Origin: Jimgerdemannia flammicorona
Taxonomy: Eukaryota; Mucoromycota; Endogonomycetes; Endogonales; Endogonaceae
Assembly (NCBI GenBank): GCA_003990745.1
Contig: RBNI01001484.1
Location: 1-22,242 of the forward strand
Direction: 5' to 3'
DNA length: 22,242 nucleotides
The notes under the pieces are model-generated. The model was given only the letters and a program-made list of their open reading frames with translations. It did not search any database and was not told where the DNA came from. The number at the start of each line of letters is the position of its first letter. The first letter of the stretch is position 1. This document shows, piece by piece, positions 9,561-19,480 of this stretch. The translations under genes were made by a program, and so were the position numbers.

Positions 9561-11072
9561 TTGAAGAAGTCATCCAAACTCTCACCCTGGCTATAAACTC
9601 TATCATGGAACAAATTATCACAGTATATATTGATGATAAAGAAGCTCAAGCACTCCGAGAAATCCTGAACAGTGATGATGCTGACAAGTATACCTGATAC
9701 AATCAATACCAACTCAAGGACAACACTATCTACTGCAAGGATAGATTGTATGTTCCAAACAACCAAGACCTCTGAAGGACTATCCTATTTGAATGTCATG
9801 ATGCCCCCTATAGCTGGACACTTAGGATTTGATAAATGCTATGAAGTTATCTCTCAAAACTTCTATTGGCCCTGGATGGCAGATCAGCTAAAGACCTACA
9901 TCACTTCCTATGATGCCTGCCAATACAACAAGTCCTCAACACTAGCAAAACCTGGTCTACTCCACCCTATCCCAGTACCATCCACTAATTGGGAATAAAT
10001 CTCTATGGACTTTATTGTACAACTACCCTGAACCAAGAATGGAAAAGATGCAATTGTGGTCTTTGTGGACTATCTCAACAAACAAGCTCACTTTGTACCA
10101 ACCACCATCACTGCAATAGCACCAGACATAGCTACACTCTTGTTTGACAATATCTTCTGCTATCATAGTCTTCCTAAGATCATTGTTAGTGACCGAGACC
10201 TGAAATTCACCAGCCATTTTTGGAAAGCCCTCCATGTGCACCTTGGAATGAAACTTGTACTATCTACAGCCTTTCACCCTGAAACTGATGGCCAAACTGA
10301 AAGAATGAACTGAACTCTGGAACAAATGCTAAGAAACTATGTTTCCTATAGATAAGATAATTGGCATGAACATCTCACTGTAGTCAAGTTTGTCTATAAC
10401 AATAGCAAGCAAGCCTCTCTTGGAATGACCCCATTCTTTGCCAACACTGGACAAAATCCAAACACTCCTCTGACACTCATCCGAACCACTGAAGAACCCT
10501 CTACAGTCAAAGCTGTTGAAGAATTCTTACTCCAAATGCGTAACCTAAGCCAGATTATAATTGAGAATTTATCATGAGCTCAAGAACAACAGTCACAGTA
10601 TGTTAACTAACATCGCCGAGAAGAAACCTTTGATATTGGAGAAAAAGTTCTATTAGACATCTGAGGATACTGAGTTGACAACCTCAAGTACAGACCATCT
10701 ACAAAGCTGGACAGCAAGTTCATTGGACCATTTGAAGTCATTTCACAAGTCTCTCCAACCTCCTACAAATTGGCGCTACCAGATACTATTAAGATTCACC
10801 CAGTCTTCAATGTCCAATGTCTCAAGCGATATAATGACAATGATGATGAACTATTCCCAAACCAAACTACAAAACCACCTGCACCTGTCATTATTAATAA
10901 CCAGGAAGAATACGAAGTTGAACAAATTCTCAACAGACATGGCCACAAGAACCACCCTGAGTATCTCATTAAATGGAAAGGTTATCTGATCTATGATACA
11001 ACATAGGAACCCAAGACCAATCTCCAGAATGCTACTGACTTAGTTCAGGAATACGATTCCTTGAACAACTAA
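9561..11072 (+). pseudogene. Integrase and chromodomain of element A Pol (frameshifted)
   Basis: A 1-bp insertion in a C run near 9800 (five C where copy C has TCCC) moves the rest of Pol into another phase. The zinc domain shows HDAP...GHLGFDK and DACQ, with the first Cys of the pair changed to Tyr. The core DDE shows MDFIVQLP, VSDRDLKFTSHFW and ETDGQTERMN with all three acids present. A GPF motif (KFIGPFEVISQVSPTSYKL) near 10720-10780 and a chromodomain (EEYEVEQILNRHG, HPEYLIKWKGY) at about 10905-11040 follow. The Trp expected after DTT is TAG (11004-11006), and the same TAG is in copy C. The frame ends at TAA 11070-11072. Chromodomains of this class direct integration into silent chromatin. 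Confidence 0.93.
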
Positions 11073-11490
11073 AATCTGAACACTTCTATACCTATCAGTT
11101 TATACTATATATTATACCATCCTGAACATTATAATTATCATAAACCTAATTAAGAACTCAGCAAGACAGAACAAAAGAATACCAATCCTCTAGAAAAATA
11201 GCAAAACTGAAAGCCAGCCTATTCTCTCTGTACCACTGATGGGAAATAAGGCATAGATATTTAAGAAGATTCTTTAGAGGAAATTCTCCAGCAGTGAATG
11301 ACATCAGAATCACTTCCGGCACATGGCATTGAATATACAACCCTTTAACATGTAAATTCAACACATTAGGCAACTATACTATGAGTATGCCACTTTCTGA
11401 AAAAATGGACTTTACCGGACTTTTGATCTCCCAAACAGTGTAACAATACTAGAACAAAATTAGAAGGCCCCAACGAGGACATTGAAAGCT
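11073..11490 (+). other. Post-pol region of element A with a short conserved frame
   Basis: There are about 420 bp between pol and the polypurine tract. A sense frame from about 11150 to 11407 reads KIAKLKASLFSLYH, then TGA, then WEIRHRYLRRFFRGN and INDIR-like residues through SGTWH. Copy C encodes nearly the same residues (17724-17985, minus), with TGG where A has that TGA. A 1-bp length difference in an A run separates the tails. It may be a small additional ORF or a Pol tail; no family is recognised. Confidence 0.45.
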
Positions 11491-11504
11491 AAGAAGGGGA
11501 GAGT
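11491..11504 (+). other. Polypurine tract of element A
   Basis: AAGAAGGGGAGAGT directly precedes the TGTAAG terminus of the 3' LTR. It is the primer site for plus-strand DNA synthesis. Copy C has the matching AAGAAGGAGAGAGT. Confidence 0.92.
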
Positions 11505-11758
11505 TGTAAGCACACAACCTCCAAGCCACAGAAATCACATATCACCCTCTGAACAAATCTGGAAATCACCTATATGATCATGAAGCTGAGTCAAACAGAA
11601 GTCATAGTGTACAAGCTGAGTCAATATAAAGTCACAGAATACAAGGTTCACACAAACAGAATCTTATCAATCAAGAACAGATGCATATATACCAAGCCCG
11701 GAGACACATCAAAACAGAACTAAAACAAATAACAACCACAACTTCCAAATATACAAAT

Positions 11759-12757
11759 ATGACTACTGAGATCTACAGCTGCATCCGCGCTGACATTTGG
11801 AATGCCATTGTCAACTGAGCCACACCCCCTCTGCCCCTCATAAATATCCATAGCCTAGCACCCCTCTACTTCATAGAAGCCCAATGGAATGCCCTGAACA
11901 TGCTTAATGAGGTCCACCGGATTGGACAAATCTCAAGCTACTACCAGATTGGCCGCCTCCTGGAAGACATGGTCGAACACTATCAGAATACAGACATTAC
12001 CCAGATGTCTCAACACCAGAAGCTCATCATCTGCAAACACTAAGAACTCTTCTATGAGTACAGTACCGTTATTCCCTGCCTCTGAGTTACTACTAGTGAA
12101 GTGGTTACTACTCTGTCCTATGGCCAAATTGATGACATGATACAAGAACTCAATCATAAGTATCTTGAGTACATTGAAACCACAGACAGAATCTTCCTAT
12201 ACCCCAATGACCACATCCTGCAAATACCTCAAGTTGGATACACTATGAAGGATATCTATGATATAATCTACTTTGATGAGGATGAAGCAGAAGACAATGA
12301 TCCCTCTGACGCCGACATGACCTCAAGTCAAGGATCTCTACCAACTCTGATCACACTGCCAACTTTGCCAATGAACTTATAACAGTTCATAACTGCCTAT
12401 GAGACTTATTGAGACAATGATCACTGGCACGAATACCAACCTGCATTTACTCCTGATTACTTCAACTACAATGAAGAGACCGGAGAACACAATCTGTACC
12501 TTCAGACAACCCTCAAAGTTGAACCAACAACTCCACCACCTGAGTACGAGTGACATGAACCACAGCCACCAGCTTACTACAACCCTGCAACTCATAGTAC
12601 TGTAACCTATAGAAGATATGCAGACAGTGAATCTGATGAAAGTGAAAACAATATACCCCTCCTTTGCCCACCAATATCTTATCCAGCATATGAGACAGAC
12701 AATGCTATCCTGTGAGATGGAGATGAAGTTCCAATATATTATTATCTCAGCCAATAA
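11759..12757 (+). pseudogene. U3 ORF, 3' LTR copy
   Basis: The same 332-codon frame as at 3233, with exactly the same length. It starts at ATG 11759 (MTTEIYSCIRADIWN) and ends at TAA 12755-12757. Stops differ from the 5' copy: CAG and TGG are intact where the 5' LTR has TAG, while new stops arise by TGG-to-TGA (in ETY-stop-DND and AIL-stop-DG) and CAA-to-TAA (NL-stop-Q). This copy lies between the polypurine tract and the TATA box, so on the genomic transcript it would follow pol as a separate downstream cistron. The acidic run and PPEY/PPAY motifs are kept. Function is unknown. Confidence 0.6.
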
Positions 12758-13044
12758 GGAGAAGTAATCCATGAACCACTCTTCTAGACAACTACTTCAT
12801 CAGAAATGATGACATTGATAGTAATGTCATCAAAGACTATCCAGACAGTGCCTAAATCTATAAATAGCTTAGCAGTCATAGTATAGTTAGATTAGTCTTG
12901 TACGATATGACTGTGAACTGACTCAGCAGTCAGACGATCTCTTGATATGTCAGATCACCCTTATACTATGTGACTGCATTCTGACTCAGCAAAGCACTTA
13001 GTGCTATATCCATATCTAGCATAGTCCAGATAGCCCCTCACTAG

Positions 13045-13052
13045 TATAAATA
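13045..13052 (+). promoter_or_regulatory. TATA box of 3' LTR
   Basis: TATAAATA in the same context as at 4519. In this position it would drive outward transcription into B's antisense strand. Confidence 0.6.
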
Positions 13053-13535
13053 CCCCCTCCCCCAGACCTCAGAATCTCAGACTTGAACACACAAGAACAT
13101 TCCTGAATACTTTCCCACAATATTCCTTCACACAACTACTCCTAGTATAGCAATATCATGGATAGCAAATAAACCTATTTAATAACCCACAAACCACTCT
13201 TACATAAGTAAATCTGCTCCTCATTAGGTTCTACTCCTAACCCCATCATGAAATTTCCTAATTGGGTATTGTCTGCAGTGATATGCCAATTCAACTAAGC
13301 TGGTCTTAGTTTCTTGAACTTCCTGAAATACAGAAAATCCTGAATACCCAGAACTAGTCCGAAAAAGGACTTTGGTTGAGACATCAATCTGATCTTGAAA
13401 TCAATAAGCATAGAGGATGTACTCCATATGAAATTGATCTTGACTATAAGAAAACGGTCTTCCAGAATATCCAGAACATCCAGAAAACCCTTCCAGAACT
13501 ATGTAATAGTTACTCTAAAGAGCAACCTTCTTACA

Positions 13536-13540
13536 CCAAG
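13536..13540 (+). repeat. Target site duplication CCAAG, right copy
   Basis: Exact repeat of 2974-2978. Counting B's codons on the minus strand, 13541 closes a codon and 2978 opens the next, so excision of A with one CCAAG restores B's frame. Confidence 0.95.
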
Positions 13541-14560
13541 AAAGGACCTGAGTTCAGTGAGGTTTGCTGGTACAGGCCACTGTTCAATGGCTTGTATTTT
13601 TCTTGGGTCTACTTGAATTCCTTTGGCTGATACAATATGTCTAAGGTATTCAACTTGATCCTTGAAAAATTCATATTTCTTGAGCTTTGCATAGAGCTTG
13701 TTCTCACAGAGGATCTTGAGGACTTGTTCAATGTACTTGAGATATTCTTCTTCAGTACTACTGAAGATCAGGATGTCATCAATGTATACAAGTACAAAGA
13801 TATAGAGCTGATCCTTGAAGACAGTTTGCATGAGATCTTAAAAGGTTACTGGTGCATTGGTGAGACCAAAGGCCATAACTAGAAATTCATAGAGTCTGAA
13901 GGGTATCATGAAAGCAGTCTTGGGTATGTCTTCTAGCTTGATTCGAATTTGGTGATACCCAGAGATGAGATCAATCTTGGTAAAGTACTTTGTATTTTTG
14001 AGAGTATCAAAGATTTGATCTATGAGTGGTAGCAGATAATGGTTCTTGACTGTGATCTTGTTGAGTGCTCAGTAGTCTATGCACATTCACAGAGTATCAT
14101 TCTTTTTCTTGACAAATAGGACTGGGGAGCCAAAGAGTGACTTGCTTGGCTGAATGACTCCTTGCTCAATGAGTTCATTGAGTTCCTTCTTGACTGCTTC
14201 AATTTTGAGTGATGATATGTGGTATATTTTCTTCTTAGGTATAGCTGCATCAGATACCAACTTGATTTCATAGTTATGGTCTCTTGAAGGTGATAGACCA
14301 GGTAGTTTGTCCAGGAAGACATCCTTATACTTGTTCAGCAGTAACTTGACACTTTCACTAATTGATAGCTTCTTGTCTTCTTTCTTTGATTGGATCAGTG
14401 CCACAAAGGTACAGGTAGCTTTCTTGAGGGCCTTCTTGAACTGAATTGCTGAAAGGGTAGCAATTGGGGTTCTTGTCTGATTCTTGTCTGGCTTGATGGT
14501 AATGTTGGTTCCATCCTGAATCAGGGTGACCTTATTCTTGGTCTAATCAATCTGAGGATT
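13541..14560 (-). pseudogene. pol: Element B pol: reverse transcriptase, N-terminal part (split by A)
   Basis: Minus-strand Ty3/gypsy RT. In order: LPGLSPSRDHNYEIKL (about 14300), [49 protein letters not shown] and the catalytic YIDD at 13775-13786, then VDPRKIQAIEQWPVP and LTELRSFL at the insertion point. It is one phase with the upstream protease and dUTPase. RT continues at 2978. Stops sit mainly at former Gln, Arg or Trp codons. Sequence details ([10 protein letters not shown] against FDLRNGYWQI in A) show that B is a separate family. Confidence 0.93.
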
Positions 14561-14935
14561 GTGTCGTATGAGCCAGGGTTTATCTAGGATCAGGTTATGA
14601 TCTCCTAGTGGTGCTACCTCGAAATCTAAACATTCCCAGTACTTCTGGATCTTGAGCAGAAGTTTAGCAGCAATTGAGTCAATTGGTAAAATGGTGCCAT
14701 CTGCAGTAACAACTCCACCATTCTTGCCAGCTGGTTTGGTGAGAATCTTGAGCTTGTTGATGAGGTTCTTGTTGATGAAGTTCCCAACAGCTCTACTGTC
14801 TGTAAGAACATCTAGCTCTTATCCCTTGACTAGACCTTTAGAAATGAGCATTGAATTGACTTGGTTCTTGGCTATGCTTGCAACTTTATCAGTACTGCCA
14901 AAGCTTTTCTGATCTCACTTGATTGGAGATAGCTT
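14561..14935 (-). pseudogene. Element B protease (degenerate)
   Basis: Retropepsin-like segment between dUTPase and RT: VLTDSRAVGNFINKN near 14780-14815, then TADGTILPIDS and DHNLILDKPWL. The active-site DSG is DSR here (GGA-to-AGA), which would inactivate it. TAA interrupts the residue run before DVLTDS. It is in phase with its neighbours. Confidence 0.8.
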
Positions 14936-15285
14936 GGTGACTTCTTTGATGACTGATAGAGTGGCTTGCTCTAGAATGAGCTATGCAATTCTGTCACCTT
15001 CATTGACAATATATAGTTGGTTCTTGTAGTTGACTAGCAGGACTTGCATTTCACCTTAGAAGTCAGGATCAATGACTCCAGCACCAACCTCCAATAAGTG
15101 CTTGGAACTGAGGCCAGATCTTGGTGCAATCCTTGCATAATATTTCTTGGGGATTTCGACTGAAAGACCAGTTGGAATGAGCCTTCTTTTATATGTAGGA
15201 ATAGTGACTTGTTATACTGCTTGAAGGTCTAAACCAATGGCTCCTTCTGACTATACTTGAGGGATCTGGGCCTTGGGGTTGACTC
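14885..15285 (-). pseudogene. dUTPase domain of element B
   Basis: A second, clearly different dUTPase domain in the same Gag-knuckle/protease interval as in A. Motif 1 is GAIGLDLQA (about 15215-15250). Motif 2 is canonical PRSGLS (15107-15124). Motif 3 is GAGVIDPDF-stop-GEM, with the stop where Arg is usual. Motif 4 is GDRIA-stop-LIL (14972-14998), where the stop replaces Gln. Motif 5 is DQKSFGSTD (about 14895-14920), preceded by TGA in place of Arg. Its motif 2 is closer to cellular dUTPases than that of A and C. Confidence 0.88.
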
Positions 15286-15607
15286 ACATGAAATTGAGTA
15301 TAACTTCTTGTTCAACTGGTTGACCTTGAGTATCTTTGGACAGGACTAGAATCCTCTTTGGTTCGGCAGTTTTCTTGGGACATTTAGTTGCAATGTGACC
15401 AGGCTGATGGTAAAAGAAGCAGGCTCTAGTCTTCTTGAGGTGCTCCTTTTCCTCAGGTATAAGCTTGCCTTTCTTGTTCTTATCAATAGTGTCTAGGTCC
15501 ATGGGGGTGGGTCCAATAGTTCTAACTTTGAGTTCTTTCCTTTTGTGGTTGTTGTTGAAAGGTGGTCTCTTCTGTTTGAAGCAGTGATCATAGGTGATGA
15601 TATCAAA
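15286..15607 (-). pseudogene. gag: Element B gag C-terminus with CCHC zinc knuckle
   Basis: Basic segment (KQKRPPFNNNHKRKEL), GPTPMDLDTID, then a zinc knuckle CFFYHQPGHIATKCP (about 15378-15421) in which the second Cys is Tyr. It continues without a phase change into dUTPase and Pol, so B appears to have used a single Gag-Pol frame. Insertion of copy C at 15607/15608 removed the rest of gag from view. Confidence 0.82.
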
Positions 15608-17676
15608 TATAAGAGGATTGCTTTTTAGGATAACTATTACATAGTCCTGGAAGGATTTTCTGGAAGTTCTGGATATTCTGGAAGACTGTTTTCTTATGAT
15701 CAAGATCAATTTCATATGGAGTACATCCTCTACACTTATTGATTTCAAGATTGAGTTGATGTCTCAATCAAAGTCCTTTTTCAGACTAGTTCTGGATGTT
15801 CAGGAGTTTCTGTATTTCAGAAAGTTCAAGAAACTAAGACCAGCTTAATTGAATTGGCATATTGCTGCAGACAATATCCGATTAGGAAATTTTGTAACAG
15901 AGTTAGGAGTGAGACCTAACAGGGAGCAGATTTACTTAAGAGTGGTTTGTGGGTTATTAAATAGGTTTATTCATTATTTATGATATTGCTATACTAGGAA
16001 TAGTTGTATAAAGAGATATTGTGAAGAAGTACTCAGGAGTTATATTTGGATTGCTCAGGTCTGAGATTCTGAGGTCTGGGAGAGAGGGTATTATACTAGT
16101 GAGGGGCTATCTGGACTATGCTAAATATAGATGTAGCACTTAGTGCCTTGCTGAGTTGGAATGCAGTCACATAGTATAAGTGTGATCTGACATATCAAGA
16201 GATCGTCTGACTGCTGAGTTAGTTCATAGTCACATCATACAAGGCTAATCTAACTATACTATAACTGCTAGACTATCTATAGATTTAGATACTGTCTGGG
16301 TAGTCTTCAATGATATCACTATCAATTGCATCATCTCTGATAAAGTAGTCATCTAGGAAGAGTGGTTCACAGATTACTTCTCCTTATTCACTGAGATAAT
16401 AATATATTGGGACTTTATCACCATCTTATAGGATAGCATTGTCTGTCTCATATGCTGGATATAGAGTTAGTGAGCAAAGGAGTGGTGCTTTGTCTTTGCT
16501 TTCATTGGATTCACTTTCTGCATACCTTCTATAGGTTACAGCACTATAAGTCACAGAGTTGTAGTAAGCTAGTGGCTGTGGTTTATATATATCACTCATA
16601 CTCAAGTAGTGGAGTTGTTGGTTCAATCTCGAGAGTTGTCTGAAGGTACAGGTTGTATTCTCCAGTCTCTTTATTATAGTTGAAGTAATCAGGAGTGAAT
16701 GTGGGTTGGTATTCATATCAGTGGTCATTATCCTAATAAGTCTCATATGTGGTTATGAACTATTGTAAGTTCATTAGCAAGATTGGTGGAGTGATCAGAG
16801 TTGGCAGGGATCCTTGGCTTGAGATCACATCAGCATCAGAGGGATCATTGTCTTCTGCTTCATCTTCATTAAATTGAATTATATTGTAAATATCCTTCAT
16901 GGCATATCTGACTTGAGGCATTTGCAGGATATGGTCACTGGGGTGTGGGAAGGTTCTGTCTGTGGTCTGAACGTATTTGAGATACTTGTGATTGAGTTCT
17001 TGTATCATGTTGTTGATTTGACCATAGGATAGAGTAGTAACCATTTTGCTGGTAGTAACTTGGAGGTAGAGAATAAAGGTGCTATACTCATAGAAGAGTT
17101 CTCAATGTTTACAGGCAATGAGCTCCTGGTGTTGAGACATCTGAGTAATATCCATGTCATAGTGGTGTTTGACCATATCTTCTAAGAGGTGGCTGATCTG
17201 GTAGTAGCTTGAGATTTATCTAATTTGGTGAGCCTCACTAAGTATGTTCAGAGCATTCCATTGGGCTTCCACGAAGTAGAGGAGTGCTAGACTATGGATA
17301 TTCATGAGGGGTAGAGAGGGTGTAGCTCAGTTGACAATGGCATTCCAAATGTCGGCATGGATATAGTTGTAGATCTCGGTGGTCATATTTGTATATGTTC
17401 AGAAGTTGTGGTTTATTATTTGTTTTTAGTTCTATTTTGACACATCTTGGTACTCAGTATATATATATTTAGTTCTGATTAGTAAGATTCTGTTTGTGTA
17501 AATCTTGTGTTCTGTGACTTCATATTGACTCAGCTTTGTATACTGTAACTTCAGTTTGACTCAGCTTCATGATTAAGCAGGTGATTTCCTGATTTGTTTG
17601 GAGGTTGTGTGTGATTTTGGTGGCTTGTTCAGAGGATGATGTATGATTTCTGTGGCTTGGAGATTGTACACTTACA
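15608..17676 (-). repeat. 3' LTR of copy C (2069 bp)
   Basis: Starts TGTAAG at 17676 (minus) and ends CTTATA at 15608. It has AATAAA at 15966-15971 and a decayed TATA (TATAATA, 16089-16095). The segment from the LTR start to the U3 ATG is 36 nt longer than in A, because a CAAGCCAC...ATCACACA... stretch is partly duplicated. It includes paired TGACTCA motifs at 17526-17532 and 17557-17563. Confidence 0.93.
16384..17386 (-). pseudogene. U3 ORF, copy C
   Basis: Homologue of the frame at 3233. It starts at ATG 17386 (MTTEIYNYIHADIWN) and ends at TAA 16384-16386. It is 4 nt longer than in A because of a TATA-like insertion near 16590, which shifts the frame after LLEYE. Before that, alignment to A is gap-free over about 260 codons, with many substitutions. 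CAA replaces the TGA found at 3557, and CAG replaces the TAG at 3491. TGA is shared with A after VN, KH and EYE. The first PPxY is lost (LLEY), the acidic run is kept (NEDEAEDNDPSDA). Confidence 0.58.
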
Positions 17677-17690
17677 ACTCTCTCCTTCTT
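17677..17690 (-). other. Polypurine tract of copy C
   Basis: The minus strand reads AAGAAGGAGAGAGT directly before TGTAAG. It differs from A's tract by one purine transition. Confidence 0.9.
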
Positions 17691-18105
17691 AGCTTTCAAC
17701 ATCCTTGTCAGGGCCTTCTAATTTTATTTTAGTGTTGTTACACCATTTGGGAGATCAAAAGTCCAGTGAAGTCTATTTTTCTCAAAAAGTGGTATGCTTG
17801 TAGTATAGTTGCCTAACATATTAGATTCATATATTAAAGAGTCATGTATTCAATACTGTGTTCCAGAAGTAATTCTGATATCATTCACTGCTAGAGAATT
17901 TTCTCTAAGAAATCTTCTTAAATGTCTATGCCTCGTTTCCCACCAGTGATACAGGGAGAATAGGCTTGCTTTCAGTTTTGCTATTTTTCCAGAGAGTCAG
18001 TATTCTTATCTTGTCTTGTTGAGTTCTTGATTTTATTTGTGATAATTATAATGTTCAGGAGGGTAATATATAGTATATACTGATAGATGCAGGAGTGTTC
18101 AGGTT
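17691..18105 (-). other. Post-pol region of copy C with a short conserved frame
   Basis: Counterpart of 11073-11490. The frame from about 17985 to 17724 reads IAKLKASLFSLYHWWETRHR, then HLRRFLRENS, NDIRITSGT and LGNYTTSIPL, ending at TAA 17724-17726. No family is recognised. Confidence 0.45.
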
Positions 18106-19480
18106 TTAGTTATTTAAGAAATCATATTTCTGAACTAAGTCAGTGGTATTCTGAAGATTAGTCTTGGGTTCCTATGTTGTATTGTGGATCGGGTAACCTT
18201 TCCATTTAATAAGGTACTCAGAGTGGTTCTTGTTGCCACATTTGTTGAGGATTTATTCAACTTCATATTCTTCTTAGTCATTAATTATGACAGGTACAGG
18301 TGGTTCAGTGGTCTGATTTGGGAATAGCTTGTTGTTTTTATTATATCACTTGAGATGTTAGACATTAAAGACTGGGTGGACCTTAATGGTGTCTGGTAGT
18401 GCCAATTTATAGGAAGTAGGAGAGACTTGTATGATGACTTTGAATGGTCCAATGAACTTACTGTTCAGCTTTGTAGATGGTCTGTGCTTAAGATTGTCAA
18501 CTCAGTATCCTTGGATGTCCAGTAGAACTTTTTCTCCAATGTCAAAGGTTTCTTCTTGGCAGTGTTGGTTAATATACTGTAACTGTTGTTCTTGAGCTTG
18601 CAATAAATTCTCAATTGCAATCTGGCTTAGATTATATATTCGGAGTAAGAATTCTTCAACAGCTTTGACTATAGAGGGTTCTTCAGTAGTTCGGATAAGT
18701 ATCAAAGGGGTGTTTGGGTTTTGTCCAGTATTGGCAAAGAATGGAGTCATTCTAAGAGAAGCTTGCTTACTGTTATTGTAAGCAAACTCAACTGTAGTGA
18801 GGTATTCATACCAATCATCTTGTTTGTAGAAAATATAGTTCCTTAGTATTTGTTCCAGAGTTCAGTTCATTCTTTCAGTTTGGTCATCAGTTTCAGAGTG
18901 AAAGGCTGTAGATAGTGTAAGTTTCATTCCAAGGTGTGCATAGAGGGCTTTCCAAAAATGGCTGATGAATTTCGGATCTTGGTCACTAACAATGATCTTA
19001 GAAAGACCATGATAGTGGAAGATGTTGTCAAACAGAGTATAGCTATGTCTGGTGCTATTGCAGTAGTGGTAGTTAGTACAAAGTGAGCTTGTTTGCTGAG
19101 ATAGTCCACAAAGACAACAATTGTATCTTTCCCATTCTTGGTTCGAGGTAGTTATACAATGAAGTCCATAGAGATTTATTCCCAATTAGTAGATGGTACT
19201 GGGATAGAGTGGAGTAGTCCAGGTTTTGCTAGTGTTGAGGACTTGTTATGTTGGCAGACATTACAGGAAGTAATGTAGGTTTTGAGCTAGTCTGCCATGC
19301 AGGGCCAATAGAAGTTTTGAGAGATAACTTTGTAATATTTGTCAAATCCTAAATGTTCAGCTATAGGGACATCATGATATTCAAATAGGATAGTACTTCA
19401 GAGGTCTCAGTTATTTGGGATATATAGTCTGTCCTTATAGTAGATAGTATTGTCCTTCAGTTGATATTAATTGTACTGGG
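18106..19480 (-). pseudogene. Integrase and chromodomain of copy C (frameshifted)
   Basis: Homologous to 9772-11072. The zinc-domain Cys pair is intact (CNVCQHNKSS). The core shows DFIV, VSDQDPKFISHFW and ETDDQTERMN. A 1-bp deletion near 19037 (CTCTGTTTG for CTCTTGTTTG in A) shifts the phase. It shares with A the TGA after MN and the TAG replacing the chromodomain Trp (18172-18174). Gln codons DIQGY, LLQAQ and INQHC stand where A has stops. Confidence 0.92.

Larger units (their letters stand above)
2979..13535 (+). mobile_element. Complete Ty3/gypsy chromovirus-type retrotransposon (element A)
   Basis: A 10.56-kb element bounded by LTRs 2979-5005 and 11505-13535, with inverted termini TGTAAG/CTTACA and 5-bp target duplications CCAAG. 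It contains a primer binding site, gag, dUTPase, protease, RT, RNase H, integrase, chromodomain and a polypurine tract, in that order. It is inserted within the RT of minus-strand element B. The LTRs have diverged: between 4501-4676 and the matching part of the 3' LTR I count nine differences, all transitions. Coding regions carry many stops and one evident 1-bp insertion near 9800, so the copy is structurally intact but coding-dead. Confidence 0.96.
11505..13535 (+). repeat. 3' LTR of element A (2031 bp)
   Basis: TGTAAGCACACA to CTTCTTACA. It carries TGASTCA motifs at 11587-11593, 11617-11623, 12919-12925 and 12982-12988, TATAAATA at 13045-13052 and AATAAA at 13168-13173. It keeps CGA where the 5' LTR has TGA in one U5 codon (LVRKR at about 13360). 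A 1-bp deletion after the U3 frame (CTTCTAGAC for CTTCCTAGAT) breaks the downstream acidic extension. Confidence 0.95.

Noticed and set aside
9624..9638. A second YIDD-like string (VYIDDKEAQ) after RNase H.
   Set aside because: It lacks the surrounding RT motifs and lies in the RNase H-integrase linker; the true YIDD is at 8738-8749.
3290..10680. Frequent in-frame TGA could mean TGA is read as Trp.
   Set aside because: Conserved Pol positions with TGA are normally Arg, sister copies have CAA or CGA there, and TAG and TAA also interrupt the frames. TGG is used normally for Trp.
13376..13630. Open plus-strand frame crossing 13535.
   Set aside because: It joins A's U5 to the antisense of B's RT; the second half is not a protein-like sequence in this direction.
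15284..15748. Open minus-strand frame of 154 codons with a zinc knuckle starting in an LTR.
   Set aside because: It is a chance fusion: the first part is an off-phase reading of copy C's U5, and the knuckle belongs to element B's gag across the insertion junction.
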